NCBI RefSeq assembly: GCF_009299795.1 | Contig: NZ_VIGP01000002.1 | Coordinates: 668,898-732,897 of the forward strand | Reading direction: 5' to 3' | Source: Brachybacterium subflavum | GTDB lineage: Bacteria > Actinomycetota > Actinomycetes > Actinomycetales > Dermabacteraceae | Length of the DNA: 64,000 nucleotides | In this document: positions 16,595 through 24,535 of the stretch, one piece after another | Numbering within the stretch: position 1 is the stretch's first letter | How the letters are laid out: each line of letters begins with the position of its first letter | Position numbers and translations under genes: made by a program | Notes under the pieces: generated by a model | The model's input: only the letters and a program-made list of their open reading frames with translations | Told to the model about the DNA's origin: nothing | Database searches by the model: none

Positions 16595-18118
16595 ATGACC
16601 GTCTATGCACGACCCGGGACCGACGGGGCGAAGGTCACCTTCGCCTCCCGCTACGACAACTACATCGGCGGCACGTGGGTGCCGCCGGTCAAGGGCGAGT
16701 ACTTCGAGAACCCGACGCCCGTCACGGGCGAGGTCTTCTGCGAGGTCGCCCGCTCGACCGCCGAGGACGTCGAGCTCGCGCTCGATGCGGCGCACAAGGC
16801 CGCCCCTGCGTGGGGGAAGACGTCCGTCGCCGAGCGCGCCGTCATCCTCAACAAGATCGCCGACCGCATCGAGGAGAACCTCGAGACCCTCGCGGTCGCC
16901 GAGACCTGGGACAACGGCAAGGCGATCCGTGAGCCGCTGAACGCCGACCTGCCGCTCGCGGTGGATCACTTCCGCTACTTCGCGGGCGCGATCCGCGCCC
17001 AGGAGGGAACGCTCTCCCAGATCGACGACGACACCGTCGCGTACCACTTCCACGAGCCCCTCGGCGTGGTCGGCCAGATCATCCCCTGGAACTTCCCGCT
17101 GCTGATGGCGACGTGGAAGCTGGCCCCGGCGCTGGCCGCCGGCAACTGCGTCGTCCTCAAGCCCGCCGAGCAGACGCCCGCCTCGATCATGGTCCTCATC
17201 GACATCATCGGGGACCTGCTGCCCGAGGGCGTCCTGAACATCATCAACGGCTTCGGCGCCGAGGCGGGCAAGCCGCTGGCCTCCAACCGCCGGATCGCGA
17301 AGATCGCCTTCACGGGTGAGACCACGACCGGCCGCCTGATCATGCAGTACGCCTCGCAGAACCTCATCCCGGTGACCCTCGAGCTGGGTGGCAAGAGCCC
17401 GAACCTGTTCTTCGACGACGTCGCGAGCGAGAAGGATGCGTACTACTCGAAGGCCCTCGAGGGCTTCGCGATGTTCTCCCTGAACCAGGGCGAGGTCTGC
17501 ACGTGCCCCTCGCGCGCCCTCGTGCAGAAGGGCATCTACGACTCGTTCGTGGCCGACGGCCTCGAGCGCGTGAAGGCGACGAAGCAGGGGAATCCGCTGG
17601 ACACGGACACCCAGATCGGCGCGCAGGCCAGCAACGACCAGCTCGAGAAGATCCTTTCCTACATCGACATCGGCCAGCAGGAGGGCGCGAAGATCCTCAC
17701 CGGCGGCGAGCGCGCCGACCTCGGCGGGGACCTGTCCGGCGGCTACTACGTGACGCCGACGATCTTCGAGGGCGTGAACTCGATGCGCATCTTCCAGGAG
17801 GAGATCTTCGGCCCCGTGCTGGCCCTCACGTCGTTCTCCGACTACGACGACGCGATCTCGATCGCCAACGACACCCTCTACGGGCTCGGCGCGGGCGTCT
17901 GGACGCGCAGCCAGAACACCGTCTACCGGGCCGGCCGTGCCATCCAGGCCGGGCGCGTGTGGGTGAACAACTACCACTCCTACCCTGCGCACTCCGCGTT
18001 CGGCGGGTACAAGTCCTCGGGCATCGGGCGCGAGAACCACCTGATGATGCTCGACCACTACCAGCAGACGAAGAACCTGCTGGTCTCCTACTCGGAGACC
18101 GAGCTCGGCTTCTTCTGA
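16595..18118 (+). CDS. NAD-dependent acetaldehyde/aldehyde dehydrogenase (ExaC type)
   Basis: 507 residues; oxidises acetaldehyde and related aldehydes to acids. The ALDH fold is complete: [20 protein letters not shown] at 162-181, LELGGKSPN with E263, catalytic C302 in [11 protein letters not shown], and the C-terminal EIFGPVL segment. The extra Cys two residues after C302 is typical of the ExaC/AcoD group. The start has GAGGAG upstream. The downstream DUF779 gene is the usual partner of this subgroup, which supports the assignment to alcohol and acetaldehyde metabolism. Confidence 0.93.
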   Translation: MTVYARPGTDGAKVTFASRYDNYIGGTWVPPVKGEYFENPTPVTGEVFCEVARSTAEDVELALDAAHKAAPAWGKTSVAERAVILNKIADRIEENLETLAVAETWDNGKAIREPLNADLPLAVDHFRYFAGAIRAQEGTLSQIDDDTVAYHFHEPLGVVGQIIPWNFPLLMATWKLAPALAAGNCVVLKPAEQTPASIMVLIDIIGDLLPEGVLNIINGFGAEAGKPLASNRRIAKIAFTGETTTGRLIMQYASQNLIPVTLELGGKSPNLFFDDVASEKDAYYSKALEGFAMFSLNQGEVCTCPSRALVQKGIYDSFVADGLERVKATKQGNPLDTDTQIGAQASNDQLEKILSYIDIGQQEGAKILTGGERADLGGDLSGGYYVTPTIFEGVNSMRIFQEEIFGPVLALTSFSDYDDAISIANDTLYGLGAGVWTRSQNTVYRAGRAIQAGRVWVNNYHSYPAHSAFGGYKSSGIGRENHLMMLDHYQQTKNLLVSYSETELGFF

Positions 18119-18156
18119 TCCCGTCGCCCGTCCGGGCCCTGGATCCGGATCCCGGC

Positions 18157-18212
18157 GCCGGCCCCGGTCCCATCCGCCGGCCCCGGTCCCATCCGCCGGC
18201 CCCGGTCCCATC
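18157..18212. repeat. 19-bp tandem repeat, three copies
   Basis: Unit GCCGGCCCCGGTCCCATCC at 18157-18175, 18176-18194 and 18195-18212, in the gap after the aldehyde dehydrogenase and directly before the long palindrome. The function is unknown. Confidence 0.85.
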
Positions 18213-18213
18213 G

Positions 18214-18278
18214 CTCGCGAGAGGTGAGTTGTCGTCGTCAAGAGCCCCCTATGAGGACGACAACTCACCTCTCGCGAG
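18214..18278. repeat. 23-bp perfect inverted repeat
   Basis: Arms 18214-18236 and 18256-18278 are perfectly complementary (containing GAGGTGAGTTGTCGTC) around a 19-nt centre. It lies between the aldehyde dehydrogenase and DUF779 genes. It could be a terminator or attenuator between the two genes, or a genome-wide repeated palindrome. It is AT-richer than its surroundings and has no T tract. Confidence 0.75.
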
Positions 18279-18381
18279 ATCGTGGCGCTGCGGCCGTGCC
18301 GGCTGCCGCGCACCACGCGCCTCCCACCACGACCACGCGCAGCGGTCTCCCCAGGAGGCCGCACATCGGAAGGAGCGCATC

Positions 18382-18963
18382 ATGACGGATTCCTCCGCCG
18401 AGAACCCGACCCCAGCACCCGGCACCTCGTCGGCCGCGGGCCCCGCGCCCGCGCCCGCGTCCGCGTCCGCACCCGCACCCGCACCCCAGCCGGGCCAGCC
18501 GCCCGCTCCCCCGCTGCCCGAGCCCACCTCGGCCGACGACGTGCTCGAGACCGAGTCCACGATCGAGGGCGAGGACTTCTCCCGGGTGGCCTTCACCCAG
18601 GCGGCGCTCCAGCAGATCCAACGGCTCATCGACCGCAACGGCCCGCTCATGTTCCACCAGTCCGGGGGCTGCTGCGACGGCTCCTCCCCCATGTGCTACC
18701 CGGCGGGGGACTTCCTCACCGGCGACGCGGACGTGCGCATGGGACACGTGGAGGTGCCCCTGCCCGACGGCACCACGAGCCCGCTCGACTTCTGGATGAG
18801 CCGCGAGCAGTTCGCCTACTGGCGCCACACGCACCTCACGATCGACCTCGTCGACGGGCGCGGCGGCGGCTTCAGCCTCGAGACGCCCGACGGCAAGCGG
18901 TTCCTCACCCGTTCCCGGATGCTCCCGGAGGACGCGCGGGTCAGGGAGCACCTGGAGCTCTGA
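18382..18963 (+). CDS. DUF779 family protein, partner of aldehyde dehydrogenase
   Basis: 193 residues. The first 60 or so are a Pro/Ala-rich low-complexity extension; the DUF779 domain follows with MFHQSGGCCDGSSPMCYPAG, a conserved Cys-rich segment (GCCDG...MC) that may bind metal. Domain function is not established, but the family is nearly always next to ExaC/AcoD-type aldehyde dehydrogenases, as here. Ribosome site GGAAGGAG. The N-terminal extension is unusual, since most members are about 120 residues. Confidence 0.85.
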   Translation: MTDSSAENPTPAPGTSSAAGPAPAPASASAPAPAPQPGQPPAPPLPEPTSADDVLETESTIEGEDFSRVAFTQAALQQIQRLIDRNGPLMFHQSGGCCDGSSPMCYPAGDFLTGDADVRMGHVEVPLPDGTTSPLDFWMSREQFAYWRHTHLTIDLVDGRGGGFSLETPDGKRFLTRSRMLPEDARVREHLEL

Positions 18964-18994
18964 GCTCCCTCGACCCCGGCGCGGGCCAGGAGAT

Positions 18995-19732
18995 CTACTC
19001 CGCCCCGCGTCCCATCTCCTGCGCGGGCCCGCGCCCCTTCGCGGGCTCGGACCCGTGTCCCTGCGCGGGCTCGGGCCCGTGTCCCTGCGCGTGCGCGATC
19101 GCGGACTCGCGCTGCTCGATCATGCGCAGCACGTCCAGCAGTCCCCGGCTCATCACGGTGCCCACCACGACCATGCGCATGGCCTCACCGGTGCTGCGGG
19201 GCATGTGGGCGATGTCGGCACGGGCCACGAGGGACATGGCCTCCGCGTAGGCGTCGATGTGGTCGTCGCCGGTCGGCACGCGGGCCTGATCGCAGGCGGA
19301 CCATGCCTGCTCGAGGCGGGTCATGAGCGGGTCGGAGCGCTCCAGCACGGTCCACCCGCGGCGCTCGGCCAGGGCCCGCACGCGCGGCGAGATCCTGCCG
19401 GGTGCGAAGCGCGCGGCGTCCTCGTCGACGGTCGCCGTCTCGGCGTCCTCCGCGGTCTCCCCCGCGAGGGTGCGCTGAGCGATGCCGAGCATGTCGATCT
19501 GCTCCTGGTGCGGGGAGTCGAGGGCGTCGACGATGCGGCGCACGGCCGCGATGTTCAGTCCGCCGGCGTCGGTGAGTGCGCGGATCAGGCGCACGCGATC
19601 GACATGGCTCTCGTCGTAGACGGCGCTCGTGCGGGAGGTGAGCCGGCCGGGAGGCAGCAGGTTCTCGCGCAGGTAGAACTTGATGGTCGCCACGGGCACG
19701 CCGGTGGTGTCGGCAAGCTCGGAGATCCTCAT
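18995..19732 (-). CDS. MerR-family transcriptional regulator
   Basis: 245 residues. The MerR helix-turn-helix fills the first 70 residues (MRISELADTTGVPVATIKFY, then LTSRTSAVYDESHVDRVRLI), followed by a helical effector domain. No conserved Cys for metal sensing is seen at the usual positions. The last 30 residues are repeats of HGPEPAQG type coded by a GC-rich minisatellite. It lies 85 bp downstream of lrgB on the same strand and converges with DUF779. It could control either neighbour, and no operator was identified. Confidence 0.87.
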   Translation of the reverse strand: MRISELADTTGVPVATIKFYLRENLLPPGRLTSRTSAVYDESHVDRVRLIRALTDAGGLNIAAVRRIVDALDSPHQEQIDMLGIAQRTLAGETAEDAETATVDEDAARFAPGRISPRVRALAERRGWTVLERSDPLMTRLEQAWSACDQARVPTGDDHIDAYAEAMSLVARADIAHMPRSTGEAMRMVVVGTVMSRGLLDVLRMIEQRESAIAHAQGHGPEPAQGHGSEPAKGRGPAQEMGRGAE

Positions 19733-19817
19733 GTCACGTCCTCGTCCGGCGGGCTGGAGCCTTGGATATTACCCATCGGAAACCATAGGTATGCGCCTGA
19801 TATCAGCGTGCGGCCGC

Positions 19818-20528
19818 TCACCCTGACACGAGCGGCGCGAGCAGGGGCAGGACGAGCGTCATCGCGAGGGCGTTCAGAACCATCGCGGCGCTCGACCAGC
19901 CGCCGGTCACGGGCGACTCGTCGAGCGCACGCGACGTGCCGATCCCATGGGACGTGAGACCGATGGCGAAGCCGCGCGCCCTCGGGTCGTCGACCCGGGC
20001 GAGGCTCAGCAGCACCGGCGCGAACACCGCGCCGAGGATCCCGGAGAGGATCGTGAGCACCACGGCCAGAGGCGCCGAGGCCTGCAGGGACTCGGCGAGG
20101 GTGAGCGCCACGGGACTGGTCACGGACCTCGGCAGCACGGAGCGCAGGATCTCCGGGGCGGTGCCGAATGCCCGCAGCATTCCCACGGTCACCCCGAGGC
20201 TCACCACGGCGCCCGTCATCAGGGCGAGCAGCACGGGCGCGGCCGAGCGCGCCAGGGCCCGCCCGTTCGCGAGCAGCGGCAGGGCGAGCGCCACGGTCGC
20301 CGGGCCCAGCAGCAGCGTGAGCACCGTGACCTGCTCGAGGTATTCCGCGTACGGCAGGCCGACGAGCTCGAGCACCGCGGCGACCACCACCACCGTCACG
20401 AAGACCGGCGTGAGCAGGGCGGGCCGACCCGTGCGACGGTGCAGCCAGAGGGCGCCGAGGTAGACGGCGAGGGTGAGCACGAGACCGAAGATCGGCAGGT
20501 GGACGACGGTCTGGATGATGTCGTTCAT
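19818..20528 (-). CDS. lrgB: LrgB/CidB-family membrane protein
   Basis: 236-residue integral membrane protein. The late motif SPVALTLAESLQASAPLAVV and the terminal signature FAIGLTSHGIGTSRALDES identify LrgB. Family members were first linked to murein hydrolase control and more recently to export of small carboxylates such as pyruvate or glycolate. It overlaps lrgA by ATGA with GAGGGGAG upstream and forms the LrgAB pair. Confidence 0.9.
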   Translation of the reverse strand: MNDIIQTVVHLPIFGLVLTLAVYLGALWLHRRTGRPALLTPVFVTVVVVAAVLELVGLPYAEYLEQVTVLTLLLGPATVALALPLLANGRALARSAAPVLLALMTGAVVSLGVTVGMLRAFGTAPEILRSVLPRSVTSPVALTLAESLQASAPLAVVLTILSGILGAVFAPVLLSLARVDDPRARGFAIGLTSHGIGTSRALDESPVTGGWSSAAMVLNALAMTLVLPLLAPLVSG

Positions 20529-21100
20529 GCGCCGCTCCCCTCGCTCCGCGGACCGCCGAGACGCTGGTGCCCGTCGTCCCCGCGCCGCCGGTCCTGCCGG
20601 TGCAGCAGCGCCTGCAGCACGCGGCCGACGACGAGCAGGGCCAGCAGGAAGGATCCGCCGACGGCGAGGGCGATCGGCAGGGCGTTGCGGGCGAGCGCTC
20701 CCATCTCGACGATCACGCCGACGCCCGGCGGGACGAACAGCAGCTGCAGGTGCGCGAGCAGCGGGGTGCCCGCCGGCTCGGCGACGCGCAGGATCCCGCG
20801 GGTGCGCGGGACGAGTCCCAGGATCACCAGCAGCACGAGTCCGAGCACCACTCCGGGGATCGGCACGTGCAGGAGCGCGGCGAGGGCGAGGCCGATCATC
20901 TGCAGGATCAGCAGCACCGCGAGGCCGAGCAGGACGGGCGGCACGAGCGCGCGGCGCGGCGCCGCCCCATCCGCCGTCGGCCCGTCCCCCGACGGCCCGT
21001 CGCCGATCGGCCCGTCGCCGATCGGCCCGTCCGCCGTCGGCCCGACATTCGTCGCCCCGTCCCCCGTCGGCCCGTCGTCGCTCGGCTCCCTCGTGCTCAT
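20525..21100 (-). CDS. lrgA: LrgA/CidA-family protein with repetitive N-terminus
   Basis: 191 residues. After about 50 residues of GDGP/ADGP repeats comes a small four-helix membrane domain (VLLGLAVLLILQMIGLALAA, then HVPIPGVVLGLVLLVILG and the FVPPGVGVI motif) typical of LrgA/CidA. The usual length is about 120-140, so the N-terminal extension is extra and coded by a minisatellite. It starts 4 nt after the AbgT stop, so it is co-translated with the AbgT-type transporter gene, an unusual partner. Confidence 0.85.
   Translation of the reverse strand: MSTREPSDDGPTGDGATNVGPTADGPIGDGPIGDGPSGDGPTADGAAPRRALVPPVLLGLAVLLILQMIGLALAALLHVPIPGVVLGLVLLVILGLVPRTRGILRVAEPAGTPLLAHLQLLFVPPGVGVIVEMGALARNALPIALAVGGSFLLALLVVGRVLQALLHRQDRRRGDDGHQRLGGPRSEGSGA
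20973..21085. repeat. GGCCCGTCG-type minisatellite in lrgA 5' end
   Basis: Imperfect 15-bp units such as CCGATCGGCCCGTCG, repeated about seven times, two of them identical in tandem near 21000-21030. In frame; codes for the GDGP/ADGP N-terminal extension. Confidence 0.8.
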
Positions 21101-21104
21101 CGGG

Positions 21105-22751
21105 TCACTGTCCCAGGTGGATCCCGTTGCCCGGGCCCAGAGGCAGGTCGAAGGCGAAGAACACGGCGAGGATCAGCGTCCAGGCGATCCAGAAGGGGAC
21201 CACGAACGGGAGCATGCGTGCGAACAGGCTGCCCAGTCCGGCGGCCGGCTCGTACTTCCGCAGCATGCCCAGCAGCACCACCATGTACGGGTTCATCGGT
21301 GTGATCACCTGGGTCGCGGAGTCGCCCACGCGGAAGGCGGCCTGCGTGAACGCGGGCTCGTAGCCGAGCAGGGCGAACATCGGCACGAACACGGCGGCCA
21401 TGATCGTCCACATGCCCGAGCCGGAGATGATGAACAGGTTCAGGACGCTCGCCAGCAGGATGAAGCCGATGACGGCGCCGAAGCCGGTGAGTCCGATGTG
21501 CTCGAGGGCCTCGGCCCCGGTCACGGCGATCCAGGAGCCGATGCCGGACCAGTTGAACAGGGCGATGAAGTTGCCCAGGATGAAGGCGAGGACGATGAAC
21601 GGGAGCATCTCCTTGAGCGCCTCGGTCATCATCCGCGCGGCGTCGCGCGAGGAGCGCAGGCTGCCGATCGCGATCCCGTACACGCTGCCCAGGACCACGA
21701 AGTAGAGGAACACCAGGAACACGATCGAGTCCAGCAGCGGGGACTTCGGCAGGAAGCCGCCGTCCTCGTTGCGCCACGGAGAGCCGGGCACGAGCGCGGC
21801 GAGCAGCACGATCGCGGTGAGCACGAGGCCGGCGAGGATCGTGAGAAGCAGGCCCCGCCGCTCGGGTCGGGAGAGCGAGGCGCGCATCTGCTCGGAGGAC
21901 TCGCCCGAGGTCTCCGGGGCGGTGCCGTCGGCGTCGTCGTCCTCGATGGCCTCGTCGCGCGGGATGGCCTGGCGCACCAGGCGCGGCTCGATGACGCGGT
22001 CGATGATGAAGCCGGCGATCAGGGCGAGCACGATCGAGGAGACGATGTTGAACCACCAGTTCGACACCGGGTTCACGGTGGTCGCACCGAGCCCGGAGAC
22101 GGTCTCGGTCACGGAGTTCGTGATGCCCGCGAACAGGGCGTCCAGGCTCGTGGGCACGAGGTTCGTGGAGTAGCCGGCGCCGGCCGCCGCGAAGCCGCCC
22201 AGCAGGCCCGCGACGGGGTGACGGCCCGCGGCCTTGAAGACGAGGGCGGCCAGCGGCGGCACCACCACGAAGGCCGAGTCGGACATGATCGAGGCGAGCA
22301 CGCCCACGATGCCCACCACGTAGGGAAGCAGCCAGGAGGGCGAGGAGCCGAACATCGCGCGGATCCCGGCGGCGAGCAGTCCGGAGTGCTGGGCGATGCC
22401 GATGCCCAGCAGGATCGGCATCACGGTGACCAGCGGCGGGAAGCCCAGATAGTTCTCGCCCAGGCTGGTGGTCAGCCAGGCCATCCCCTCCCCGGTGAAC
22501 AGGCCTTTGATGACGGTGACCTCGTCGGAGCCGGGCACGCTCACCTTCACCCCGGCCAGCGCCATCGCGGTGGAGACGATCCCGGTGATCGCGAAGAGGA
22601 TGAGGAACAGCATGAACGGCTCGGGCAGCCTGTTGCCCAGCCGCTCGACGACGTTCAGCAGGCGATCGGTGCGGGTCAGGCGCGCGGCGGAGCCGTCCGG
22701 GGCGGGCCCGTCGGGGGCAGGGCCGACGGGGCGCGGGGAAGGGCTGCTCAT
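21105..22751 (-). CDS. AbgT-family p-aminobenzoyl-glutamate transporter
   Basis: 548 residues, polytopic. The start is placed at the ATG with GAGGAGAG upstream (MSSPSPRPVGPAP); earlier in-frame ATGs come from the 14-bp repeats. Family features include ALFNWSGIGSWIAVTG near the C-terminal half and NLFIISGSGMWTIMAAVFVP, followed by TPMNPYMVVLLGMLRKYEP. AbgT proteins take up p-aminobenzoyl-glutamate or export antimetabolites. The upstream M20 amidohydrolase is the expected partner that cleaves p-aminobenzoyl-glutamate. Confidence 0.9.
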   Translation of the reverse strand: MSSPSPRPVGPAPDGPAPDGSAARLTRTDRLLNVVERLGNRLPEPFMLFLILFAITGIVSTAMALAGVKVSVPGSDEVTVIKGLFTGEGMAWLTTSLGENYLGFPPLVTVMPILLGIGIAQHSGLLAAGIRAMFGSSPSWLLPYVVGIVGVLASIMSDSAFVVVPPLAALVFKAAGRHPVAGLLGGFAAAGAGYSTNLVPTSLDALFAGITNSVTETVSGLGATTVNPVSNWWFNIVSSIVLALIAGFIIDRVIEPRLVRQAIPRDEAIEDDDADGTAPETSGESSEQMRASLSRPERRGLLLTILAGLVLTAIVLLAALVPGSPWRNEDGGFLPKSPLLDSIVFLVFLYFVVLGSVYGIAIGSLRSSRDAARMMTEALKEMLPFIVLAFILGNFIALFNWSGIGSWIAVTGAEALEHIGLTGFGAVIGFILLASVLNLFIISGSGMWTIMAAVFVPMFALLGYEPAFTQAAFRVGDSATQVITPMNPYMVVLLGMLRKYEPAAGLGSLFARMLPFVVPFWIAWTLILAVFFAFDLPLGPGNGIHLGQ

Positions 22752-22776
22752 CGTCTCTCCTCGGGCGGAACGGGTT

Positions 22777-22818
22777 GGTCGACGGGCATCGGTCGACGGG
22801 CATCGGTCGACGGGCATC
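22777..22818. repeat. Three perfect 14-bp tandem repeats upstream of abgT-like gene
   Basis: GGTCGACGGGCATC at 22777-22790, 22791-22804 and 22805-22818, within 70 bp of the transporter start. A 14-bp period is not a codon multiple, so it is non-coding. It may be an array of binding sites or a minisatellite. Confidence 0.85.
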
Positions 22819-22877
22819 GGGCCGACGGGGGCTTCCGGCGGGGTCGATCGACGGGCGTGGTTCGACCGGATACGTGG

Positions 22878-24296
22878 TCAGTCGAAGTAGTGGGGCACGT
22901 CGATCGCACCGCCGGCGGCCTCGAACTCCTCGCGCACGGCGGCGGCGAGGTCGGCGTCGTGGAGCATGTCGAGAACGGTCGCGGCGAGGCCGTAGGCGCC
23001 GTCGGCCGCGGAGGCACGGGCCAGGTCCCCGGTCGCGGCCGCGGCGAACTCGCGCGTGTGCAGGGCGGTGTCGGCGTCGGCGACGTGGATGACCGGGTGC
23101 ATGCCGGGCACGCGGAAGCTCACGTTGCCGAAGTCGGTGGAGGCGGCGAGGGTCTCCGAGACCACGCCGCGGGGCAGCGGGTCCCGCCCGCGCCGGCGCT
23201 GCGCCTCGACCCAGCGCCCGGTGAGCGCTTCGTTGGTGCGCACCGGGAGCGAGGGCGGGTGCTCGTCCCAGCTGATCTCGACGCCGCATCCGGTCATCAG
23301 CGCGGCGCCGCGGGCCGCGTCCTCCACACGGCGCGAGAGATCCCGCAGTGTGGAGGGGGCCAGGGAGCGCACGTAGAGGTCCAGGCGGGCGGTGTCGGGG
23401 ATGACGCTGGCCCGTTCCCCGCCCTCCTGGATCACCGCGTGGATCCGGTCCGACGGCGGGGTCTGCTGACGCATCAGCCCGATCCCCTGGTACATGAGGC
23501 TCGCGGCGTCCAGGGCGTTACGACCCATAAACGGCTGCGCGGAGGCGTGGGCCGTGTGCCCGCGGAAGACGACGGTGAGGGTGCGCCGACCCAGCCATGC
23601 CTGGTCGGCGAGGTCGTAGCCGGGGTACGGGTGGGCCATGACGGCCGCGTCGAGGCCGTCGAAGGCCCCCTCGCGGGCCATGTACTCCTTGCCCGTGTGG
23701 CCCTCCTCGGCGGGGGTGCCCAGCAGCACGACCCGTCCGGGCACGGCCGCGGGGTCCGTGGCCGCGAGTCGTGCGAGGGCGAGGAAGGCGCCCACGCCCA
23801 TCGCGGCGATCACGTTGTGGCCGCAGCCGTGGCCCACTCCCGGCAGGGCGTCGTACTCGGCGAGGATCGCGATCGTCGGCGCGTCCTCTCCGCCGTCGCC
23901 GCTGATCTCCGCGCGGATCGCGGTGCCCAGGCCGAACACCCCGATCTCGGGATCCAGGGCGTGGTTCTCGAGCAGCGCGGCGATCTGCGCGGCGGAGCGG
24001 TGCTCCTCGAACGCGGTCTCGGGGTGCGCGGCGAGGTCCACGAGCAGGTCGACGAGGGCATCGGCGTCGGACGCGACGGCCTCCTCGAGGCGGGCGTGCA
24101 GCTCCTCCCCCGCGCCCGCGAAGTCGGATCCGGGATGGGAGGTGGTGCGCATCGCCTGCTCGCGCGCCGCGTCGAGCTCCTCGAGGTAGGCGCCCGAGGC
24201 GGGCACGGGGCTCGCCGCGGGGACACCGGCGTCGAACGCGCGGGCCGCGTCCGGCGCCCCGCTGCGGCCGTGGGACTGCAGGTCGGCATCGGTCAT
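22878..24296 (-). CDS. M20-family amidohydrolase (AbgB-like)
   Basis: 472 residues. Metallopeptidase M20D features: GHGCGHN at 155-161, the PAEEGHTGK motif with catalytic Glu near 198-199, and VIHVADADTALHTREFA near the C-terminus. This group cleaves amide bonds of N-acyl amino acids and p-aminobenzoyl-glutamate; AbgT downstream favours the latter (inference). The N-terminal 60 residues are an extra Ala-rich lead. The ribosome site is weak. First gene of the M20-AbgT-LrgA-LrgB operon. Confidence 0.88.
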   Translation of the reverse strand: MTDADLQSHGRSGAPDAARAFDAGVPAASPVPASGAYLEELDAAREQAMRTTSHPGSDFAGAGEELHARLEEAVASDADALVDLLVDLAAHPETAFEEHRSAAQIAALLENHALDPEIGVFGLGTAIRAEISGDGGEDAPTIAILAEYDALPGVGHGCGHNVIAAMGVGAFLALARLAATDPAAVPGRVVLLGTPAEEGHTGKEYMAREGAFDGLDAAVMAHPYPGYDLADQAWLGRRTLTVVFRGHTAHASAQPFMGRNALDAASLMYQGIGLMRQQTPPSDRIHAVIQEGGERASVIPDTARLDLYVRSLAPSTLRDLSRRVEDAARGAALMTGCGVEISWDEHPPSLPVRTNEALTGRWVEAQRRRGRDPLPRGVVSETLAASTDFGNVSFRVPGMHPVIHVADADTALHTREFAAAATGDLARASAADGAYGLAATVLDMLHDADLAAAVREEFEAAGGAIDVPHYFD

Positions 24297-24410
24297 GGTC
24301 AGACCCTAATGGACCGCCCCTCCCCGCCGCGCAGCCCCGGACCCGCGCCGCCTCGTCGGCCCCGACCGACCAGTGGTCCCCAGGTGCCCGGAAGACCCGA
24401 TATCCCTTAA

Positions 24411-24431
24411 GGTGCACGCTCAACGTGCACC
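24411..24431. promoter_or_regulatory. GGTGCACG palindrome, probable operator
   Basis: GGTGCACG (24411-24418) and CGTGCACC (24424-24431) around CTCAA, in the 239-bp region between the divergent M20 and metP genes. Preceded by the AT-rich GATATCCCTTAA. Likely a dimeric regulator site for one or both operons. Confidence 0.5.
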
Positions 24432-24535
24432 GCGGATCCGATCCGCCGCGTCCGGGCTCGCCGCCCGCCGCGCGTCCGGGGCCCATCTGCCCGGGGCGCC
24501 CGTCGTCCTCTACTCCTCCATGCGGAAGGCATCCC

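Noticed and set aside
18995-19120. Extra gene in the GC-rich repeats at the merR 3' end
   Set aside because: The repeats are in frame with merR and code for its C-terminal HGPEPAQG-like tail.
22777-22818. CRISPR array
   Set aside because: The repeats are contiguous 14-bp units without spacers, and no cas genes are present.
19947-24410. A 1487-codon open frame on the plus strand across lrgAB, abgT and the M20 gene
   Set aside because: It is antisense to four well-supported genes, composed of Arg/Gly/Glu/His-rich low-information sequence, and arises from the G/C third-position bias of the real genes.
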